From positions 1-26,206 of IMG/VR virus record IMGVR_UViG_3300020465_000083: DNA of 26,206 bases. The stretch is one strand, 5' to 3'. The first letter of the stretch is position 1, and every line of letters starts with the position of its first letter. The position numbers and the translations under genes are program-made. This DNA is from a virus. Shown here piece after piece: positions 15,801 to 24,188 of this stretch. The notes beneath the pieces were generated by a model. That model was given only the letters and a program-made list of their open reading frames with translations, was not told the DNA's origin and ran no database searches.

Positions 15801-16498
15801 ACTCAAAAATGTGGGCTAAAAGAATTGCAAATAAAAGTAAACTTTATGATGAAGTATCTAAAGATTTAAAAAGAGCTTATGAAAGTAATGATAAGTTATT
15901 AATAAGAAAAGCAGAAGATAAATTTGACCAATTACATAAAGAAATGACATTAGGCCCAAGACATTATGCTCCTTTAGTTTCTAATATGTTTCAATTCTTT
16001 AATTTTGCTGTCGCTGCTGCTCAAAAAATTACATACCAATACACACAAGGATCACATAGGCATAAATTTCAAGGCTTAACAGCTGTATTTGCTTTAGCTT
16101 ATGTTTCTCAATGGGCAAAAAATCCTGAGTATTTTGAAAGTTTAACTTTAGATCAGCAGTTATATAAAGCTACTGAATATGCTGGTGTTACATCTTGGAT
16201 TCATAACGCAAATACTTATGTCGAGCAAATATCTCCACTCTTTATAGATGATGGTCTTAGCGCTAGAGATGCTTTTGGTGTTGAACCTTTAATAGATACT
16301 GATGATGTAACTGGACAAGCTCTAAGATCAGCTGGTACTCCATATCATCATGTAAGAACAACATACGATGTATTATTTAGAAATGATGAGTTTAGCAATA
16401 GAGAAATAAATAATAAAATAAGGTCTATGATACCTTTTATGAACTTACCTTACACAAAACCATTTGCTAAAAAAATACAAAGATGGATGGAGGATTAA
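12824..16498 (+). CDS. Internal virion protein D (T7 gp16-like), no visible lytic transglycosylase domain
   Basis: The largest core protein, 1224 residues (T7 gp16: 1318), expected to be ejected and span the periplasm and inner membrane. Matching features: an N-terminal FGRFGYDVSLLWQTLP segment, a small-residue hydrophobic region around 130-210, a coiled basic stretch at about 500-560, a block QKNYMPLIYDPDLIRPIRGW with GRGRGGTKYLMKRSLQLP, and a C-terminal region with hydrophobic FQFFNFAVAAAQKITYQYTQG and ALAYVSQWA. T7 gp16 starts with a peptidoglycan-cutting domain of about 150 residues; here the N-terminus lacks the expected E-S-G-type catalytic region, so this version is probably purely structural. 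The ATG at 12824 has only a weak purine-rich sequence upstream and lies 3 bases after the previous stop. Confidence 0.85.
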   Translation: MPIVDPNTETEDIILHDITTQKVQTTEERIEEEREYGFFGRFGYDVSLLWQTLPIDELKHHRERDALAAEHGIDTNFDWYSNAVPELRDDYASYLYSARNIQELKSMEDNLYENLNAKAEIAEYSLPYQFLLWGTSLAQDPLIFMNPAKNVRPGAGIIKNAASMGARTTALVAPFELARIALDPTSNMDELKYTLTGSFLFGGALGPIVGKYKGFRERKRTVKEIDKIIDNAFDEIDYIASTPSRKIFTDASGARIRGKKMEEVPVDTDWRDSTLRIPDESKKVTQAVRNVLKYPLGLERSWLDESFDIVKSLVKDGIITTRAGNELIDQVLELSGDSSYILNRTPEGQSPSVSSRYQSNYGGEIHNVRHFIQRAFRNINGLAESKALDAAGDFDAGIQTRRLSDFFKRKTGRGTRSLIEWHTLKELISLETAYPTKSVDEFINEYGARLNTTNPEEITRIFKEVKKSAKDYSTIYNRFYKDLFDNGLIDNAKVLDDLITRLEKQLTVYEKRLKKFEAMPNSKGRTAAIKDTKEMIAKRKGELQLQRKSLNQKKGDYKSKGQKNYMPLIYDPDLIRPIRGWVEKEIAKTLDVGDDLKPRAIRAKEIVDNMLNEGAGHFDNTGGRGRGGTKYLMKRSLQLPRSVIKKIAILDAEVLFRNYYRKIAPRIELAKSSGVKGDVSLYKWIDRIDEITTDAMSRAKSAKDIENIRIRGIVLKQNIHDMRDALLGNLITDSQSKRFDAKLSRDLKNLAASSVAGGFALNSFADIGNILGRAGLGDTWAGLLRKYTKLGTVDGLDNNKEMLVRWGILNEMAMSSVGARFIGDDGLYPTHWANKLSGAFSKGLDKMGNEIHKYSGLGPLTVWLKSLAGNISQQSIIARARVIANNATKLKNGKYKINPADNVDYDILSSLGFDLKDIIKLGLNTDDVGYKNIKINGVEQKDLWEINTQVWKDQELANKFGHAVWAETQMTVMTPQMAQRPGWLMGVWRGFPHSKMWAKRIANKSKLYDEVSKDLKRAYESNDKLLIRKAEDKFDQLHKEMTLGPRHYAPLVSNMFQFFNFAVAAAQKITYQYTQGSHRHKFQGLTAVFALAYVSQWAKNPEYFESLTLDQQLYKATEYAGVTSWIHNANTYVEQISPLFIDDGLSARDAFGVEPLIDTDDVTGQALRSAGTPYHHVRTTYDVLFRNDEFSNREINNKIRSMIPFMNLPYTKPFAKKIQRWMED

Positions 16499-16501
16499 TA
16501 A

Positions 16502-16510
16502 GTGCGTTGC
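16502..16510 (+). promoter_or_regulatory. GTGCGTTGC element, copy 3 (before the tail fibre gene)
   Basis: The third identical copy of the 9-mer, in the 44-bp gap between the core protein and tail fibre genes, 32 bases upstream of the fibre ATG. This position corresponds to the T7 promoter ahead of gene 17. The gap otherwise contains AAGGA (16526-16530) and AGG (16535-16537) as ribosome sites. Confidence 0.47.
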
Positions 16511-16542
16511 AATAGAATAAACATTAAGGAAAGTAGGTCATT

Positions 16543-18765
16543 ATGGCAATAAGTGTATCAGATACAAGTCCAAGAGTAGAATATACTGTTGGCACATCAT
16601 CACAAACTGTATTCTCAGTACCGTTTGCTACTGAACAAGCTGCGGATATTAAAGTTTTTGTGAATGATGTAGAGGCTACACAAGTAGCTTCTCTATCAGG
16701 ACAGACAGGAACAGCATACATATTAAATAACATAGGTACTGCTAGTTCTACTACTATTGAATTTGCCACAGCACAAAGTAATGTGACCGTTGACATAATC
16801 AGAGATACATCTATATCAAGAACAAGTGACTACAACACAGGAGGGTATTTTGATATTGAGGACCTCAATGTTGAGTTATCAAGGGTAACAAGAAACTTAC
16901 AAGACTTGGAGTTAAAAGTTGATCAATCTATTTCAGCACCTATACAAGAGGGTACGCCAGGAGATTTACCTACTGCGACTTCAAGGGCTGGAAAGCTCTT
17001 GGCTTTTGACTCATCTGGTAATGTCACCACTAAAACATCTGCTATTACTGAGTATCTTGGAGCTTTTACAACTGATTTAACTAACAGGCCAGACGGTACT
17101 GCATTAGAAACTGGTGATTTATATTACAATACAACAGCTTTAGAAACACGGATATGGACAGGCACAGCATGGGATTTGGTATTTGGTAGGGTTCAACCTA
17201 TATCAACAACATATACTTCTTCTGGTCAAACGACATTAACTCTATCAGCAAGACCTAGTAGTGTCTTGTCCATATTAGTTATTATTGATGGTGTATTACA
17301 GAATGTTAATAACTATACATTGTCTGATAATGTTATAACATTTACAACTGCTCCGCCTACTGGTGCGTCTATTGAAATAAGAGATTTTTCCTCAACAGTA
17401 TCATCTGGTTCAGGAACTATTATTGATTTATCTGGTACAGAAATAACTCAAGCTAATATAGATTTAGATAAACTACTTGCTGACTTAGCTGCTGCAACAA
17501 ATAAAATAGATACATCACAATTATCTTCATCACTACAAGATCAAATATCTAATATTACTACAGTAGATGGCAGAGTCTTGGTTCTTGAAAACATTATTAC
17601 ACAAAATGGTGTGCAAATTATTACGGATCAAGGAACTAAAATAACTGCGCTAGAAACATTAACATCATCATTAGACAATACTGTTAATGGTTCTGCATCT
17701 ACATCATTAACATCAAGGGTAGCTGCTTTAGAATTATTACAAGTGCAAGGTACTGGTAGTATAACATTAGACTTAAATAGAATTACTAATCTTGAGTCAC
17801 AAGTATTTGAAACAGATGGAACTACAAGAAGATTAGCTACACTTAATGAACACAATTCATTAAACGCTACTGTAAGTACACTTAATGGTACTACAACATC
17901 TCATGCTACACGATTAAATAGTTTAGAATCTATTGTAACTGGTGGTACTGGTAACAGAGTACTGGCTACAATATCAGAATTAAATGCTGTAAGCACAACT
18001 GCTGCATCTGCAAACTCTACAGCACAAGCCCAAGCTGCAACAGTTACACAGTTAAGTACAACAGTAGGTAATAACACAACATCAGTATCTACTAACACTT
18101 CAAGCATTAATGGAATACAAGGCAAGTACTCTGTTAAAATTATGACTAATGGTTATATTGGTGGCTTTGGATTAATTTCAAGTGCTAATGAAGTAGGTGG
18201 ATCAACTACATCTTTTGCTATTAATGCTCAAAAGTTTTATATGGTTGATAGAAATGGTAGTGCTAATCCTAGTACAGTATTTGAGGTTGTTGGTGGAACA
18301 TTTAATATTCGTGATGCTGTTATTGATTCATTACAAGCTAATAAAATTAGAGGAGATGTTAATAAAAACCAAGTAGCAGAAACATCTGGTTCATCATCTT
18401 TAACATCTTCTTATGTATTAAAACTTACTTGTGATTTACCAGCACCAGATAATACAGGATCAACAGCAGAGGGCCATGCTGCTATGGCTTTTGCTAGTTT
18501 ATATTTCAGCAGTACATCTGATGGTATATATGGAAAACTAACTGCATGTACATTAACAGGAAGCACAGAGGGTACTGAGTATGTATTACATGATATATAT
18601 GAAGATTGGTATGTATCTAATATGCACCTTAATGCTAGAATACCATCACAAATATCTGCAACAGGAAAGACAACAAGTGCAATTAGATTTAAACTATATG
18701 CTAAACATGATGGAACTGCCTGTAGTTTAACAAAAGCTAACATACTTGCTTGGGGATTAAGATAA
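16543..18765 (+). CDS. Tail fibre: T7 gp17-type anchor fused to a lambda J-like (DUF1983) region
   Basis: The 740-residue protein probably forms the trimeric fibre. Residues 1-125 match the T7 gp17 N-terminal anchor that binds the nozzle: VEYTVGTSSQTVFSVPF, then VDIIRDTSISRTSDYNTGGYF and EDLNVELSRVTRNLQDLE. Residues 224-284 look like a repeat of the same beta-sandwich type (TTLTLSARPSSVLSILVIID). A long coiled-coil follows (about 310-525). Residues 527-605 (GKYSVKIMTNGYIGGFGLIS, later STVFEVVGGTFNIRDAVIDS) match the central-fibre DUF1983 domain best known from the lambda host-specificity protein J. The last 135 residues are a beta-rich tip without recognised motif, probably the receptor-binding end. 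The stop overlaps the next ATG. The GTGCGTTGC element is 32 bases upstream of the start. Confidence 0.9.
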   Translation: MAISVSDTSPRVEYTVGTSSQTVFSVPFATEQAADIKVFVNDVEATQVASLSGQTGTAYILNNIGTASSTTIEFATAQSNVTVDIIRDTSISRTSDYNTGGYFDIEDLNVELSRVTRNLQDLELKVDQSISAPIQEGTPGDLPTATSRAGKLLAFDSSGNVTTKTSAITEYLGAFTTDLTNRPDGTALETGDLYYNTTALETRIWTGTAWDLVFGRVQPISTTYTSSGQTTLTLSARPSSVLSILVIIDGVLQNVNNYTLSDNVITFTTAPPTGASIEIRDFSSTVSSGSGTIIDLSGTEITQANIDLDKLLADLAAATNKIDTSQLSSSLQDQISNITTVDGRVLVLENIITQNGVQIITDQGTKITALETLTSSLDNTVNGSASTSLTSRVAALELLQVQGTGSITLDLNRITNLESQVFETDGTTRRLATLNEHNSLNATVSTLNGTTTSHATRLNSLESIVTGGTGNRVLATISELNAVSTTAASANSTAQAQAATVTQLSTTVGNNTTSVSTNTSSINGIQGKYSVKIMTNGYIGGFGLISSANEVGGSTTSFAINAQKFYMVDRNGSANPSTVFEVVGGTFNIRDAVIDSLQANKIRGDVNKNQVAETSGSSSLTSSYVLKLTCDLPAPDNTGSTAEGHAAMAFASLYFSSTSDGIYGKLTACTLTGSTEGTEYVLHDIYEDWYVSNMHLNARIPSQISATGKTTSAIRFKLYAKHDGTACSLTKANILAWGLR

Positions 18766-19223
18766 TGCCAAAATATACAGAAGAACAAATAAGAGAAAGA
18801 GAAGAAAAAGTAGCACAGGAAATGGAACAAGCAGAAAAAGAAACTGCTGCTCAAGACGAAGCCTATGCTCAACTACTATTAGACCAACAAGCAAGGTCTG
18901 ATTCTGAATCTGATGGTTACTATATACAAGTACTAGGTGATAACGAGTATGGAACACAAATGGGTCCAGATAAAATAGATGATTCTTATGAATTAATTAT
19001 TCCTTTTGTTGGACAAGTAAGTAAAGGTTATGAATTATATGTAGCAAGGAATGATGCTGGTGTTCTTGAACAAAGAATAAGAGAAGAAGATTTAGATTAT
19101 TCTGGTAAAAGAAGAAATGAATATCCTAAACTAGCAGAACAATTAGATATGATATACCACGACATAGACGCATGGAGAGAAACTATAAAAGAAATAAAAG
19201 AAAGGAATCCTAAAGGAGAATAA
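18765..19223 (+). CDS. Fibre-accessory protein with an XkdW-like C-terminal motif
   Basis: A 152-residue hydrophilic protein. The first 50 residues are a highly charged coiled-coil (many Glu, Gln and Lys); the middle is a beta-containing region (GYYIQVLGDNEYGTQMGPDK); the C-terminus reads EYPKLAEQLDMIYHDIDAWR followed by ETIKEIKERNPKG. The P-x-x-x-x-Q-L-D-x-x-Y-H pattern followed by a Lys-rich helix ending near PK is common at the ends of phage tail proteins and resembles the XkdW family. The placement between two fibre genes suggests a fibre assembly or attachment role, which is inference. ATG 18765 overlaps the fibre stop (TAATG) and has GGGGA eight bases upstream; an in-frame TTG at 18750 is a less likely start. 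Confidence 0.75.
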   Translation: MPKYTEEQIREREEKVAQEMEQAEKETAAQDEAYAQLLLDQQARSDSESDGYYIQVLGDNEYGTQMGPDKIDDSYELIIPFVGQVSKGYELYVARNDAGVLEQRIREEDLDYSGKRRNEYPKLAEQLDMIYHDIDAWRETIKEIKERNPKGE

Positions 19224-19225
19224 CA

Positions 19226-22200
19226 ATGGCTATAACTACAGTACATGGAAGAATGGTAACAGATGGTTCTATCGGAACTGATGACTTAGATGGTAGCTCT
19301 GTAAGTACAGGCTTTAGCGGAGTTACTAAAGTAGACAATGGTGATGGTACTCTTGATATTGTTTTTGCTGCTGTAGGAGGAGCTACATATACTATTGTAA
19401 CCCCTGACTTAACTGGACCAGCTGGACCTACTGGTGGTGCTGGAGCAACAGGAAGTACTGGAGCAACTGGAGCGCAAGGACCAGCTGGACCTACTGGTCC
19501 GACTGGACCAGCTGGTACATCTGGTATTACTGTTACAGGATTTTCTTCTACATCTAATAACGATTACACAGAAACTATTACTTTAACTTTCTCTGATAGT
19601 AGTACGCATAGCTTTACATCACAGAATTTAAGAGGTGCTACTGGCGCTACTGGTGCTACTGGACCTCAAGGTGCTACTGGAAACACAGGACCTACAGGAA
19701 ATACTGGACCGACAGGGAATACCGGGCCTCAAGGTTCTATTGGTAATACTGGTGCAACTGGTACATCTATTACAGGAATTAGCTTAACTGATAATGGTGA
19801 TGGAACTTACGACATAGTACATAGTATGTCTGCTGGTTCTAATATTACAGTAACAAGCCCTAACTTAACTGGACCTACTGGAGCAACTGGTCCACAAGGT
19901 GCAACAGGAAATACTGGACCTCAAGGTATTCAGGGTATTCAAGGTGAAACTGGAGCTACTGGTGCAACTGGAGCTACTGGACCAGCTGGACCAATGGCAA
20001 ATCTTGTTGAAGATACAACTCCACAATTAGGTGGTAACTTAGATTTAAATGGTCATGAAATTTTAGATCTCCCAGCATCAGGAGGTGTAGCAACATTAGT
20101 AGCTGATGGAGCTATTACTGCTGGTAAGCCTTGTATATTAACTGCTGCTGGAAAAGCAAAACAAATAGTAGAAACAGGAAATACTGTAACAGAGGGTTTT
20201 GGAACAACATCAAACTTTGCGAGTAGCAATATAAATTATACAGCACCAACAATAGCTCAAATAGGAACAAATAAGGTTGCTTTTGCTTATCGTGATAATA
20301 GTAACAGTAATTATGCAACTGTACAAATTGGTGAAGTTAATGGTTCTACGAATGAAATTACATGGGGTTCAAAAACTGTAGTAGATAGTAACTCTATTGA
20401 TCTTTCTGGTATTGCTTATGATACAAATACAAGCACTTTAGCGGTACTTTATGGAACAACATCTTGGGTAGAAATTAAAGGCGCAACAGTTTCAGGTACA
20501 ACGCCAACTTTTGGAAGCAGTAAATCCTTATCAGCATTTGGTACTAACAAAGGTTGGGCTTTGCAATATGATCCAGATAATCAAAAAATAACAGCATTTT
20601 TGACAGGAACTTCAAGCGCAACAAATAGACTTAGATGTTATGACATAACAGTTAATGGAACAGCAACTCCTACTGAAAATTATTATTCAGAAGATGGTGG
20701 TTTAGATGCTTGGTGGGCAAATGTAAATTATATTGCATCAGTTTATGATACTAATACTAATGTTTGGTTAATTACTAATGGTTATGATAGTTCTACAACA
20801 TCAAGATATTTTGTTGTTACAAATAATGGTTCAGCTTTTACAAGGAATGAAGTAACTCAAACATTAGCAAACTATGGTGGTTATGCAAATCTTGCTTTTG
20901 ATAGCACAAATAATAAAGTTGTTCTTGCTTACAAAAACTCAAGCGGTACAATGAATGTTGTTAATTTAACAATGTCTGCAACAAGTTTTACTGCTGGATC
21001 AGTTACAACAACAACATTAGCAAATGAAGGTGGTTCTGTTTGGGTATCATACGATCCATCAGGTCAAAGAGCTGTTATATTTTCAGGAAAAGCTGCTGCT
21101 GTTGGCGCTAATTATGGTGTATATTCTAATGATGGTACAACCTTAACCGAAGTTTCAACAGGAAACTTTGGTAGCACAACTCAAGATTATTGGGCGCAAA
21201 GAGGTGGTGTACTTCAAACAGCTATGACAGATTTATCTAATAATCCTATTGTTTTAGCTATGGGTACAGGCGGATCAGACAGTTTTGCAGGAGCTTTTTC
21301 AGTAGCACAAAATGCTGTAACAAATCTTGATAACAATTATATAGGACTTGCTTCATCAACAGCATCAGACGGACAGAATGTAGATATTAACTTAACAAAT
21401 AGTATTAACACTTCACAAAGTGGATTAACTATTGGCGATGATTATTTTTCAAATGGTGCTGGTGAGATTAATAAGTTTATAAGCACTTCAACATCAGGAG
21501 CTGTAACAGAAGTCTATAGTTCTGAAACAGCATTGAATGATCCATCAGAAAAAGTAACTGTAGTATCAGATGGCAATAATACTTTTTTAATGGTTTATCA
21601 AGGCACATCTTTATATACAACGATACAAGCTGGAACAATGTCAGGAACAACTATGACCTGGGGAACAGCACAAGTATTTGAAAGCACAGATACTAGTGGT
21701 TGGTCGGCATGGTGGGATAGCTACAGAAGTTGCTTTGTTGTTGTTGCAAGAGGCGCAACAAGCAACAATCATATTAGAGGTAAAACAATAACTGTATCTG
21801 GACAAGCTATAACTATAGTGAATAGTAGCGAGACGACTGTATTTGGCAATAGCTACGCTCAAAGTTCAATGGTCGGTGGTTATGATAGCACAGCTCAAGT
21901 TGGCTTTGTTGTGAATAGCAGAGGAAATAGTCCAACAAAAACATCAGTTATTGTTGTTTCAGTAGATAGCTCAAAAAATATTTCATGGGGTTCAGAAGTA
22001 ACAAGTAACGATAGGATATATTATGCCTCACAATTTGTGCATGACTCAAGTGGTAATGGTAATGTTTCTGTTATTGGAGCTACTTATAATTCTTCAACAA
22101 CTGCTGAAGTAAATTCAACTCAAGCGTATGTCATTACTATATCTGGAACAACTCCAACTATTAAAACTCCTGTAGTGTTAAATGCTTCAGCATACAAACA

Positions 22201-24184
22201 TGGATATTCTGTTTATGACGCTTCAGCTAATAAAACAATTTGTATTTATGATGACGCTACTAAAGTATATTACAATGTGTGTTCAATGAGTTCTGGAACA
22301 CTTACAGCAGGCACACATACAGAAATTGCTACAGGAAGTATATCAAGTGATACTCAAGATTATGCTTATTGTGGTTGTTATGATCCTTTTACTCAGCAAA
22401 TTGGAATAGTTTATGGTGATAGCTCTAATTATTATTATTTAAGATCAGGTAAAGTAAGCGGAACATCAATAACTTGGTCAGATGCACAAGCAGTTGATCC
22501 ATCAACAGTAAATAAAGATATTAATTTAGTTAATGCTAATTCAACAGATAGTAATGTTTTGGTTCTTTATTGGGTTAACAGTGATAGCGCATTTAATACT
22601 TGGACAATGGGAAGTGCAGGAACAACAACTTATACTCAAACTGATTCTCAATACATTGGCGAAGCTATATCATCAACATCTTTATTATTAAAAGATACAC
22701 CAACTGATATTGTATTTGGTAAGGCAGATAGTGATATTAGTAAAGGTCGTTCTGTTGTTGTTGAAGCTGATGGAGATTTTAAACAAGTATCTGGAGCAGT
22801 ATCAACTGGTAGCGAAGCGACAACGAGCTATATGGAAGTTCACTCAACTTGCGGAGATGTTTTTGGTATAGCATCAGATGGAGCTGGTACAATGTGTGTG
22901 GTATTTAGAGGTACAAGTAATTATATTCAAGTATCTAAAGGCACATTAGCTGCTGATCACAGTATAGCTTGGGCCACTCCTGTTACTATGAGTACTGTGT
23001 ATGGTAATAGCTGTTCAGTATATTATGACAAAACAAATGAATTTTTTGTTGCTAACTTCCAATCTTATAGTGATTGGTATTCTTATCGCGTAACAGGAAG
23101 TGGTAACACAACAACAGTTACTAATACACATAGTACTTCTTATGGTACTAGTACTGGTGTTACTCAACAAGCAGCTGCTTATAGTGAATCAGAAAGTTGT
23201 GGCATAGTGTATTTAGGTAAACAAACTGGTAAAATAGGAACGCTTACATCAAGTCAAGCAGCAGCATCAGGTAGTGGTTATCGCAGTGTATCAGGTCTTG
23301 TTGGCAGTACTGGAAGTGATTCTCAATTTCTTGGAATGGACTACGATCAAACTACTGATGTTGGCGTAGCTTGGTGGAGAGCAGAAGCTAACTCTGACTA
23401 TCCAACTGTAAGAGCTTTTACTGTATCAGGTTCAGGTAATGGTTCTGTAACTTTAGGAACAGCTGTTGTTTTAGAAAGCACAGGAACAAATGCTTATGGT
23501 GGTGTTGCTCTTAATGGTACTGAGGGATTAGCTGTATGGAAAAGTAGCTCAACTGAATTAAGACAAAACTCTTTTACATTATCTGGTACAACAATTACAA
23601 AAGGAACAGCTGGAGCAGTAGCTAGAGATGGTTCAGAAGAATACTATGTTGAGGGAACACAACTACTAACATATAACCCCATGTCTGATAGATATTATTT
23701 TGCTTACAATAATTCTGCTGATAACTATGATGTTATGTTAAAAGAATTACAGAACTCAAGCGGAACAGTATCAGTAACAAATACAATTAAAGTCTTTGAT
23801 GCTTCAAATAATCAAAACTATTATTGGAATGTAAAGTATGTAGGTAACACAACAGCAGGTAGAGAAAATCAACAAGCTTATATGTTGATGCTTGGTAAAG
23901 AACATGGTGATGATGCTGGAACATTTGGTTATGCTCCAGCTTATACAAGTAGCACTAGTAATTTAACTACTGAAAATTTTATAGGTTTTGCTGAAGCTAA
24001 TGCAACAGCAAATGGAACATCTAAAGTTAGAATACATGGAATAAATCCTAATCTTACTGGACTTACCCCTGGACAAACTTTATATGTAACAGCTAATGGC
24101 GATTTATCTGAAACTGCTGAGACAGGTACAGTCGTGGAAGCTGGTAAAGCAATCTCGGCAACACAACTATTAGTAAGAGGATAA
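19226..24184 (+). CDS. Giant collagen-like and beta-propeller tail fibre/adhesin
   Basis: At 1652 residues this is the largest gene in the window. Residues 29-256 alternate three copies of a small beta module (D-N-G-D-G-T-x-D-I-V, ending near N-L-T-G or D-L-T-G) with three Gly-X-Y collagen stretches at about 64-97, 136-181 and 215-256, mostly Gly-X-Thr triplets. Then comes a fibre-type segment (TPQLGGNLDLNGHEILDLPA), and three long repeated modules of roughly 410-440 residues. Each is built of short strands with motifs such as YDPDNQKITAFL, FDSTNNKVVLAY and CYDPFTQQIGIVY, as in beta-propellers. The modules are separated by a linker beginning Y-I-G-x-A or F-I-G-F-A at about 705, 1141 and 1583. 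The C-terminus (GLTPGQTLYVTANGDL, then AGKAISATQLLV) is a module common in marine phage fibres. AAGGAG lies seven bases before the ATG. Confidence 0.85.
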   Translation: MAITTVHGRMVTDGSIGTDDLDGSSVSTGFSGVTKVDNGDGTLDIVFAAVGGATYTIVTPDLTGPAGPTGGAGATGSTGATGAQGPAGPTGPTGPAGTSGITVTGFSSTSNNDYTETITLTFSDSSTHSFTSQNLRGATGATGATGPQGATGNTGPTGNTGPTGNTGPQGSIGNTGATGTSITGISLTDNGDGTYDIVHSMSAGSNITVTSPNLTGPTGATGPQGATGNTGPQGIQGIQGETGATGATGATGPAGPMANLVEDTTPQLGGNLDLNGHEILDLPASGGVATLVADGAITAGKPCILTAAGKAKQIVETGNTVTEGFGTTSNFASSNINYTAPTIAQIGTNKVAFAYRDNSNSNYATVQIGEVNGSTNEITWGSKTVVDSNSIDLSGIAYDTNTSTLAVLYGTTSWVEIKGATVSGTTPTFGSSKSLSAFGTNKGWALQYDPDNQKITAFLTGTSSATNRLRCYDITVNGTATPTENYYSEDGGLDAWWANVNYIASVYDTNTNVWLITNGYDSSTTSRYFVVTNNGSAFTRNEVTQTLANYGGYANLAFDSTNNKVVLAYKNSSGTMNVVNLTMSATSFTAGSVTTTTLANEGGSVWVSYDPSGQRAVIFSGKAAAVGANYGVYSNDGTTLTEVSTGNFGSTTQDYWAQRGGVLQTAMTDLSNNPIVLAMGTGGSDSFAGAFSVAQNAVTNLDNNYIGLASSTASDGQNVDINLTNSINTSQSGLTIGDDYFSNGAGEINKFISTSTSGAVTEVYSSETALNDPSEKVTVVSDGNNTFLMVYQGTSLYTTIQAGTMSGTTMTWGTAQVFESTDTSGWSAWWDSYRSCFVVVARGATSNNHIRGKTITVSGQAITIVNSSETTVFGNSYAQSSMVGGYDSTAQVGFVVNSRGNSPTKTSVIVVSVDSSKNISWGSEVTSNDRIYYASQFVHDSSGNGNVSVIGATYNSSTTAEVNSTQAYVITISGTTPTIKTPVVLNASAYKHGYSVYDASANKTICIYDDATKVYYNVCSMSSGTLTAGTHTEIATGSISSDTQDYAYCGCYDPFTQQIGIVYGDSSNYYYLRSGKVSGTSITWSDAQAVDPSTVNKDINLVNANSTDSNVLVLYWVNSDSAFNTWTMGSAGTTTYTQTDSQYIGEAISSTSLLLKDTPTDIVFGKADSDISKGRSVVVEADGDFKQVSGAVSTGSEATTSYMEVHSTCGDVFGIASDGAGTMCVVFRGTSNYIQVSKGTLAADHSIAWATPVTMSTVYGNSCSVYYDKTNEFFVANFQSYSDWYSYRVTGSGNTTTVTNTHSTSYGTSTGVTQQAAAYSESESCGIVYLGKQTGKIGTLTSSQAAASGSGYRSVSGLVGSTGSDSQFLGMDYDQTTDVGVAWWRAEANSDYPTVRAFTVSGSGNGSVTLGTAVVLESTGTNAYGGVALNGTEGLAVWKSSSTELRQNSFTLSGTTITKGTAGAVARDGSEEYYVEGTQLLTYNPMSDRYYFAYNNSADNYDVMLKELQNSSGTVSVTNTIKVFDASNNQNYYWNVKYVGNTTAGRENQQAYMLMLGKEHGDDAGTFGYAPAYTSSTSNLTTENFIGFAEANATANGTSKVRIHGINPNLTGLTPGQTLYVTANGDLSETAETGTVVEAGKAISATQLLVRG
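19414..19992 (+). repeat. Collagen-like Gly-X-Y coding repeats in three blocks
   Basis: Three blocks of GGN-NNN-NNN triplets encode Gly-X-Y: about 19414-19513, 19633-19767 and 19867-19992, separated by two short beta modules. Recurring units such as G-A-T, G-P-T, G-N-T and G-P-Q dominate. The near-identical triplets could let blocks expand, contract or recombine with other phages. The first block has mixed G-P-A and G-P-T; the second is dominated by G-N-T-G-P-T; the third includes G-I-Q-G-I-Q. Confidence 0.9.
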
Positions 24185-24188
24185 TAAT

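Noticed and set aside
18411-18872. 153-codon minus-strand frame with strongly hydrophobic, Phe-rich N-terminus
   Set aside because: The hydrophobicity arises from reading Glu/Lys-rich codons (GAA, AAA) of the + strand in antisense; it spans the end of one real gene and the start of another.
19633-19767. Tandem DNA repeat considered as a possible non-coding or CRISPR-like array
   Set aside because: The periodicity is 9 bp and in frame, encoding Gly-X-Y triplets, so it is explained by a collagen-like protein segment.
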